64,000 bases of DNA, taken from contig JAGNKU010000006.1 in the NCBI GenBank assembly GCA_017999985.1, forward strand, positions 242,276 through 306,275, read 5' to 3'. Each line of letters starts with the position of its first letter. Within the stretch, counting starts at the first letter, position 1. Of the stretch, positions 63,350 through 64,000 are shown piece after piece. The stretch comes from Phycisphaerae bacterium. Lineage in GTDB: Bacteria > Planctomycetota > Phycisphaerae > UBA1845 > Fen-1342. A program made the translations under genes and the position numbers. The notes under the pieces are model-generated. The model saw nothing but the letters and a program-made list of their open reading frames with translations. It did not search any database and was not told the origin of the DNA.

Positions 63350-64000
63350 CTACTCGCCCTTGAGCCAGTCGACCCACATTCGGCCGTGGGGGAAATCCAC
63401 CGTACAGCTCTTCATCTCCCGGAACGCCGGCATGCCAATCAGGATGTCGATGCGGACGCCCAGCACCGGGCCGAGCACGTCGTCCAGCACGTCCAGCCCC
63501 AGCCCGCTGTAGTTCTCGAACTTGCGCCCCGCGAACTCCAACGCGACGCCGGAACCGACGGTGATGCTCGGCGTCTGTTCGCCGCCCACGCCCAGCGCGA
63601 GGCCGGTATCGAACTTGCGGACGGGGCGATCGGGGAACAGCTCGGTCAGCCGCGTGGGCGCGAGCGCGACGGCATCGGCCCCGGTGTCGAGCATCGCCAC
63701 CGCGGGTTGACCTTCCAGCGTCACCGGCACGATGAGCTTGGAATCCGCGACGAGGCGAAGCTCGGTCTCGTGCCCGGCGGCCGGCTGCGCGCCGGAGGGC
63801 GCGATGATCAGTTGCCCACCGACGAAATCGAGCGTCATGCGTCCGTTCGCAAAGATGCCCGTGCCGATGATGCCGTCGGCGGCGTTCATTATCGCGCCAC
63901 GCACGTCGAACGTCCGCGTGACGACGCGCCGGCACTTGATCGTGCCGATTTGAAGCTCATCAATCAGGACCTGGCCGGTTGCCTGCTTGCCGGACACCCC
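63350..64000 (-). CDS. Retropepsin-like aspartyl protease, C-terminal part (partial)
   Basis: The minus-strand frame runs from the right edge to a stop at 63350, giving at least 216 residues. It shows GIIGTGIFANGRMTLDFVGG, then a second pepsin-like half with the catalytic motif VAMLDTGADAVAL and IDILIGMPAFREM. Two half-domains suggest a duplicated retropepsin-type protease; the first DTG, if present, lies outside the window. Targets are unknown. A GTG at 63997 could be read as a start, but the frame continues upstream, so I treat the gene as partial. Confidence 0.65.
   Translation of the reverse strand, partial: GVSGKQATGQVLIDELQIGTIKCRRVVTRTFDVRGAIMNAADGIIGTGIFANGRMTLDFVGGQLIIAPSGAQPAAGHETELRLVADSKLIVPVTLEGQPAVAMLDTGADAVALAPTRLTELFPDRPVRKFDTGLALGVGGEQTPSITVGSGVALEFAGRKFENYSGLGLDVLDDVLGPVLGVRIDILIGMPAFREMKSCTVDFPHGRMWVDWLKGE

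Overview
This 64-kb window is a GC-rich chromosomal segment, most likely from a planctomycete (Phycisphaerae-like). The pointers are two secreted proteins ending in paired dockerin-like FxDINPFV units, secreted proteins close to the H-X9-DG (DUF1559-like) group, a squalene-oxidase-repeat membrane protein, DUF971 and DUF2807 proteins, a class II fructose-bisphosphatase and many TPR proteins. This assignment is inferred from gene families; there is no rRNA in the window. Coding density is high, with no prophage, IS element or CRISPR array.

Layout. 1-8.7 kb: the 5' end of purL (minus, cut by the left edge), accA, a DUF971 gene, a conserved unknown, a UvrA-like gene ending after its first ABC half, a zinc-ribbon micro-protein, two coupled TPR genes, a DsrE-family gene and a DUF486 membrane protein. 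8.8-10.9 kb: a membrane-anchored alpha/alpha-toroid protein. 11.4-24.9 kb: a one-strand flagellar block, flgF-flgG-flgA-flgH-flgI-rod-binding protein-flgN-like-flgK-flgL-fliW-csrA-flagellin-flagellin, closed by a strong hairpin. It encodes the distal rod, P/L rings, hook-filament junction and filament, plus the FliW/CsrA switch that controls flagellin translation in other bacteria.

25-43 kb: an SDR epimerase, transketolase, a stand-alone rpmH (bL34), a large lipoprotein, a subtilisin-like protease, tRNA-Arg(TCG), glpX, an anchored unknown, dtd, a CDF transporter with a triplicated cytosolic module, a DUF2807 lipoprotein, and an ATGA-coupled minus-strand trio (GH10-like protein, ComEA-like protein, manA). 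43.5-48.4 kb: a methylcitrate-cycle cluster, prpD-citrate synthase-prpB-prpC, which would turn propionyl-CoA and oxaloacetate into pyruvate and succinate. 48.4-64 kb: cardiolipin synthase, an RlmI-like methyltransferase, a tandem duplication of secreted H-X9-DG-like proteins flanked by a perfect 31-bp inverted repeat, divergent thrC and a Cys/Met-metabolism PLP enzyme, a dockerin-tailed secreted protein, a TPR protein, topA with six zinc ribbons, tRNA-Leu(TAG), and the 3' end of an aspartyl-protease-like gene cut by the right edge.

Points most worth a second look: the half-length UvrA, the mosaic tandem duplication with its flanking inverted repeat, a five-copy C-rich hairpin element at gene ends, the shared FxDINPFV tail, the GH10-like barrel that appears to lack its catalytic glutamates, the oversized FlgL, and candidate sigma-54, sigma-28 and CsrA control sites in the flagellar block. 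No complete new defence or biosynthetic system was recognised.
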